From the NCBI GenBank assembly GCA_903924005.1, contig CAIXZV010000517.1, positions 1 to 5,405 of the forward strand: a stretch of 5,405 nucleotides of DNA, in the 5' to 3' direction. The translations under genes and the position numbers were made by a program. Of this stretch, positions 5,096 to 5,405 are shown piece after piece. Numbering within the stretch: position 1 is the stretch's first letter; every line of letters begins with the position of its first letter. This stretch comes from an uncultured Chloroflexota bacterium (GTDB taxonomy: Bacteria; Chloroflexota; Limnocylindria; Limnocylindrales; CSP1-4). The notes under the pieces are model-generated. The model worked only from the letters and a program-made list of their open reading frames with translations. It was not told where the DNA came from and ran no database searches.

Positions 5096-5405
5096 CTAGC
5101 GCTTGGTGTACTGCGGAGCCTTGCGGGCGCGCTTGAGGCCGTACTTCTTGCGCTCCTTCATCCGCGGATCGCGGGTCAGGAGGCCAGCCTGGCGCAGCGG
5201 CAGGCGGTTGCCCTCGGCATCCACCTGCAGCAGGGCGCGGGCCACACCGTGGCGGATGGCGCCGGCCTGGCCGGTAACACCACCGCCCTCAACCTTGATG
5301 GTCACGTTGTAGCGGCCTTCGGTCCCGGTCACCCGGAACGGCAGCCACAGCTGCGACTCGCCAAGCACACCGCCGAAGTGCTCTTCGGGGGTGCGGCCGT
5401 TGATG
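5096..5405 (-). CDS. rpsI: 30S ribosomal protein S9 (5' end outside the window)
   Basis: S9 is part of the small-subunit head; its C-terminal tail reaches the P-site tRNA anticodon loop. The visible frame opens at the right edge and codes for 102 residues to a TAG at 5096-5098. Compared with the usual length of about 130, roughly 30 N-terminal residues are missing. Hallmarks are ING-RTPEEHFGG near the edge, the family signature GGGVTGQAGAIRHGVARALL, then LLTRDPRMKERKKYGLKRARKAPQYTKR, split here as TRDPRMKERKKYG and LKRARKAPQYTKR, ending in the conserved KR. The tail is intact. S9 is normally co-transcribed after rplM (L13), which would lie beyond the edge. No internal start should be called: the GTG at 5368 sits inside the conserved domain. 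Confidence 0.96.
   Translation of the reverse strand, partial: INGRTPEEHFGGVLGESQLWLPFRVTGTEGRYNVTIKVEGGGVTGQAGAIRHGVARALLQVDAEGNRLPLRQAGLLTRDPRMKERKKYGLKRARKAPQYTKR

Noticed and set aside
5096..5368. rpsI starting at the GTG at 5368
   Set aside because: The reading frame continues to the right edge with conserved S9 residues; the true start is outside the window.
1..5405. Mobile element, CRISPR array, tRNA or defence system
   Set aside because: No transposase or integrase motifs, no regularly spaced repeats, no cloverleaf and no recognisable defence gene; all the space is filled by core genes and short spacers.

Overview
The window is about 5.4 kb of GC-rich bacterial chromosome. Every gene I can support lies on the minus strand, so transcription runs from high to low coordinates. 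In reading order they are: the 3' part of rpsI (ribosomal protein S9), argF (ornithine carbamoyltransferase), a tetratricopeptide-repeat (TPR) protein of unknown role, cdaA (di-AMP cyclase), cdaR (YbbR-domain regulator of CdaA), and the 5' part of glmM (phosphoglucosamine mutase). There is no mobile element, tRNA, rRNA or CRISPR array. No stretch longer than about 125 bases lacks a gene.

Host: the high GC, the strong third-position GC bias (which produces long antisense ORFs over most genes) and the order argF / TPR / cdaA-cdaR-glmM suggest a Chloroflexota-type or other high-GC Gram-positive-like bacterium. I cannot place it further from sequence alone. c-di-AMP synthesis by CdaA together with CdaR is typical of Firmicutes and several related or deep-branching phyla.

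Layout: rpsI ends at 5096. A 121-bp spacer follows with two stem-loops, probably the end of the ribosomal-protein operon. argF (4974-4033) is followed 34 nt later by the TPR gene (3998-3006), which is likely co-transcribed. After 62 nt comes cdaA (2943-1993). It overlaps cdaR (1996-716) by four bases, and glmM starts 40 nt after cdaR and runs off the left edge.

How the genes work together: CdaA makes the second messenger c-di-AMP at the membrane. CdaR is anchored in the membrane next to it, with its YbbR repeats outside the cell. GlmM makes glucosamine-1-phosphate for peptidoglycan precursors and, in Firmicutes, binds and restrains CdaA. The module therefore links cell-wall precursor supply to c-di-AMP signalling. 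argF belongs to arginine synthesis, and nothing visible ties it functionally to the module.

The window is mostly conserved core genome and I do not see a clearly new system. The best second-look items are the two-tier hairpin before argF, possible leaderless starts at argF and cdaA contrasted with clear Shine-Dalgarno sites at three downstream genes, the unknown TPR protein next to cdaA, and a strong G-quadruplex motif at the 3' end of cdaR.
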